Assembly: GCF_003206695.1 (NCBI RefSeq)
Contig: NZ_PZJN01000009.1
Location: 62,001 to 126,000, forward strand
Reading direction: 5' to 3'
DNA from: Salinicola halophyticus
GTDB lineage: Bacteria > Pseudomonadota > Gammaproteobacteria > Pseudomonadales > Halomonadaceae
Length of the DNA stretch: 64,000 nucleotides
Below are positions 61,962 to 64,000 of the stretch, piece after piece; position 1 is the stretch's first letter; each line of letters begins with the position of its first letter. Below the pieces are notes generated by a model. It worked only from the letters and a program-made list of their open reading frames with translations, had not been told where the DNA came from and searched no databases. A program made the translations under genes and the position numbers.

Positions 61962-62909
61962 TCACGGCAGCAGGGTGACGCCGTCACGGAACGCGCGGTC
62001 TCCCTGGCCGCGCGCCTCCAGCGTCTCGCGTAATGCCTCGATGAAGCGCCGCGCAATGGGACGCTGACCCGCCGGCGGCAGAATGCAGGCGTAGGTCAGG
62101 TCGGTGGCGGGCGTGATCGGCCGCATCACCGTGCCGCCGCCCTCACCGCCAGAACCCATCGTGGCACCGCAGCAGGCCAGATCGAGCAGCCCCAGCCCGA
62201 ATCCCGCTTCCACGAAGCGCGGCACCAGTTGCGTCGAGCCGACCTCCAGCGCGATGCGGGGCTTGCGCCCGATCCCCTCGAACAGCCGCTCCAGCCGCTG
62301 GCGCCAGATCTGTTGCGGCTTGAGGGTGACGAAAGGCGAGTCAGCCAGCGCCTCGACCGGTATCCGTTCGAGCGCCGCCAGCGGGTGCTTCGCCGGCATC
62401 AGCACCTGAGTCGTCGCCTGCAGCAAAGGCTCCACTGCCAGCTCGACGATGGCGTTCTCCACCGGCAGCGAGAGCAGGCCGATGTTGTAGCGTCGCGACC
62501 CGACCTGACGCTCGACGTCGAAGCGACTGCCGATATCGATCTTGCAACTGAGCTCGCGACAGCCCTCGCGCAGGCGGGCGATCGCCGCCGGCAGTAGCGT
62601 GGCGCCGATGGGCGCGGAGGTGATGATGCGCAGGCTCTCAACCGTCTGCTGGCGGATCTCGCCGGCGATGGTGGGAATCTCCTCGACGCCGTTGAGAATG
62701 TGCTCGGCCTCGCGGTAAAAGCGTTCGCCTTCCAAGGTCAGCAGCAATTTCTGGTGGGTACGCTCGAACAGCGTCAGCTTGAGTTCCGCTTCCAGCGTCG
62801 CGATCAGCCGGCTGGCGGCGGGCTGGCTCAGATTGGCCGCCTGCGCGGCCGCCGATAGCGAGCCGTGCAATACGGTCAGCCGGAAGAGTCTGAGAGCCTT
62901 GAGATTCAT
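61962..62909 (-). CDS. LysR-family regulator of the porin/lyase cluster
   Basis: A 315-residue LysR protein. The winged helix (LKALRLFRLTVLHGSLSAAA, then NLSQPAASRLIATLEAELKL) is followed by an effector domain (APIGATLLPAAIARL, LTYACILPPAGQRPIARRFI). ATG 62909 is the family start; the frame is open further upstream. It is convergent with the porin gene and may regulate the DcuC-lyase-hydrolase-porin set, although the target promoter is not adjacent. Confidence 0.88.
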   Translation of the reverse strand: MNLKALRLFRLTVLHGSLSAAAQAANLSQPAASRLIATLEAELKLTLFERTHQKLLLTLEGERFYREAEHILNGVEEIPTIAGEIRQQTVESLRIITSAPIGATLLPAAIARLREGCRELSCKIDIGSRFDVERQVGSRRYNIGLLSLPVENAIVELAVEPLLQATTQVLMPAKHPLAALERIPVEALADSPFVTLKPQQIWRQRLERLFEGIGRKPRIALEVGSTQLVPRFVEAGFGLGLLDLACCGATMGSGGEGGGTVMRPITPATDLTYACILPPAGQRPIARRFIEALRETLEARGQGDRAFRDGVTLLP

Positions 62910-63027
62910 GTGGGTCACGTCGCCAGTGGAGCGAAGCGACGAGCCTACCAGAAGCCGGAGAAGAGACACTGCCGCTTTGGTGTAAGGCGCCGAAAGCGCG
63001 CTGACCCGCAAGACGGCAGCGCCGAAA

Positions 63028-63450
63028 TCAGCGCCCCAGCACGATCGCCGCGATCACGCCGGTGGCGACGGCTGCCAGCACATAGTCGCCGTCGATCCGC
63101 ATCCAGCGGTGGCCGTGGGGCGGTTGCGGCAGGTGACGCGAATGCCAGTCACGCACCCAGTAGCGATCGTCGCGGTAATAGCGGCTGGCAATATGACCTC
63201 CTTCACGCCAATCATGATGGTGATCGCGGTAGCGGCCGTGATCGTGCCGGCCGTGATCGTGATGATCGTCTCGACCATGGGGGCCGCCGTGATCATGGCC
63301 ATGGGGCCCGTGGTCGCGGCCGCGATCATGGCCCGGGCCGGGCCCATTACCAGGACCGTGTCCGTTACCCTGTCCGGGATTGGCCTGGGCGAGGCCGCCG
63401 GTGCTCAGTGCGGCAATCATGACGCCAATCGTCAATGCACGATGTTTCAT
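63028..63450 (-). CDS. RcnB-like His-rich periplasmic protein
   Basis: A 140-residue secreted protein: signal peptide RALTIGVMIAALSTGGLAQA, then a His/Asp/Gly-rich stretch (about residues 30-85) with many HDH and HGH groups likely to bind metal, then the RcnB C-terminal domain (HLPQPPHGHRWMRIDGDYVL, AAVATGVIAAIVL). RcnB family proteins are linked to nickel/cobalt homeostasis. AAGGAGG precedes ATG 63450. Monocistronic. Confidence 0.82.
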   Translation of the reverse strand: MKHRALTIGVMIAALSTGGLAQANPGQGNGHGPGNGPGPGHDRGRDHGPHGHDHGGPHGRDDHHDHGRHDHGRYRDHHHDWREGGHIASRYYRDDRYWVRDWHSRHLPQPPHGHRWMRIDGDYVLAAVATGVIAAIVLGR

Positions 63451-63679
63451 GGAAACCTCCTTACGTCGCCGTCTTCACGAAACGAACAGCGAGTGAGTCC
63501 GGGGAATGCACCCAGCTTGACTCGGCAATAAGAAAACAGCGTTCACGAATTGTGCAACTCGCGCCTGTCCCATGCCGATGGGCGGTGCCCGCCGGAAAAG
63601 TCGGCGCATGGACCGCAGCGGTTCCCACTTAGCGTGCTAAGATCGCAAGCACCTCTTCCTTCGCCCGGACTCGCCGCCC

Positions 63680-64000
63680 GTGTCAGCCATCCCCGCTCAA
63701 ACCGCAGCACCCACGCCCTGGCCCACCATCGTGCTGCTGGCGATGACCGCGTTCTGCGCCGCCGCCACCCAGCGAATTCTCGACCCGATGCTGCCGCGCC
63801 TAGCCGAGGTCTATACCACCACGCTGAGCGCCGCGTCCTGGGCGATCACCGCCTTCGCCATCGTCTACGGTTGTCTGCAGCTGGTGCTGGGACCGAGCGG
63901 GGACCGCTACGGCAAGCTGCGAGTGATCTCGCTGTTTTCCCTGCTCGCCGCCGTGGCCAGCCTGCTGTGCGCGCTATCGGGCAGCCTGGCGACCTTGATC
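63680..64000 (+). CDS. MFS transporter, N-terminal part (partial)
   Basis: The frame runs from GTG 63680 to the end of the window (107 codons) with no stop. It encodes the first three membrane segments (PWPTIVLLAMTAFCAAATQR, then the helix beginning SWAITAFAIVYGCLQLVLGP) and the MFS loop motif GPSGDRYGKLR. It resembles DHA1/Bcr-type drug or metabolite exporters. GTG start is inferred from coding onset and the N-terminal fit; the rest of the gene lies outside. Confidence 0.78.
   Translation, partial: MSAIPAQTAAPTPWPTIVLLAMTAFCAAATQRILDPMLPRLAEVYTTTLSAASWAITAFAIVYGCLQLVLGPSGDRYGKLRVISLFSLLAAVASLLCALSGSLATLI

Noticed and set aside
1-64000. CRISPR arrays, tRNA or rRNA genes
   Set aside because: No regularly spaced repeats and no cloverleaf-like or rRNA-like sequence were recognised.

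Overview
This 64 kb window is a high-GC chromosomal segment from a gammaproteobacterium, most likely a member of the Halomonadaceae (Halomonas/Salinicola/Chromohalobacter type). I infer this from the gshB-algH-ruvX block, pyrB, rph-yicC, many TRAP, ABC and MFS carriers, and tightly packed catabolic operons each with its own regulator. No rRNA, tRNA, CRISPR array or complete insertion sequence is visible. Species-level placement was not possible.

Layout. 1-5016: the end of an NCS1 permease, then a trans-4-hydroxyproline catabolic set (epimerase, dihydrodipicolinate-synthase-like deaminase, GntR regulator, D-amino-acid-oxidase-like FAD enzyme). 5013-12281: a purine/ureide set (ureidoglycine aminohydrolase, PuuE allantoinase, allantoin racemase, GntR regulator, 8-oxoguanine deaminase, UraH, UraD, IclR regulator) that would take 5-hydroxyisourate to allantoin and allantoate and process ureidoglycine. 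Urate oxidase, allantoate hydrolase and ureidoglycolate lyase are not here. 12330-16671: a stress-type SDR, pyrB, ruvX, algH and gshB. 17096-20944: a TRAP transporter with an amidohydrolase. 21004-28534: prolyl oligopeptidase, an FMN-binding glutamate-synthase-like protein, a gluconate permease with gluconate 5-dehydrogenase, and an Old Yellow Enzyme. 28682-30442: rph and yicC.

30443-42270 looks like an acquired island. Its base composition is visibly lower in GC through the restriction genes. It holds a decayed Phd/VapC-type toxin-antitoxin remnant, a DUF262/DUF1524 (GmrSD-like) nuclease, a complete type I restriction-modification operon (hsdM-hsdS-dinD-like-hsdR), a Fic AMP-transferase-type gene behind a large inverted repeat, and a C-terminal fragment of an aspartase-family gene. 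42271-48666 is a polyol-type cluster: two dehydrogenases, a binding protein and two ABC permeases, with no ATPase gene nearby and a divergent AraC regulator.

48858-64000: an MFS carrier, an inositol-monophosphatase-family enzyme, a PRISE-type reductase with divergent LysR, a hipA-hipB pair in reversed order, ohrR-ohr with two copies of one operator-like sequence, then a possibly coherent uptake-and-cleavage set (DcuC carrier, fumarase/aspartase-superfamily lyase, secreted alpha/beta hydrolase, OprD-type porin, convergent LysR), an RcnB-like protein and the start of a further MFS gene.

Cross-cutting signals include a TGTATACA-type palindrome in front of several catabolic transcription units, a dispersed element with imperfect terminal inverted repeats in two copies, and several in-frame or intergenic tandem repeats.
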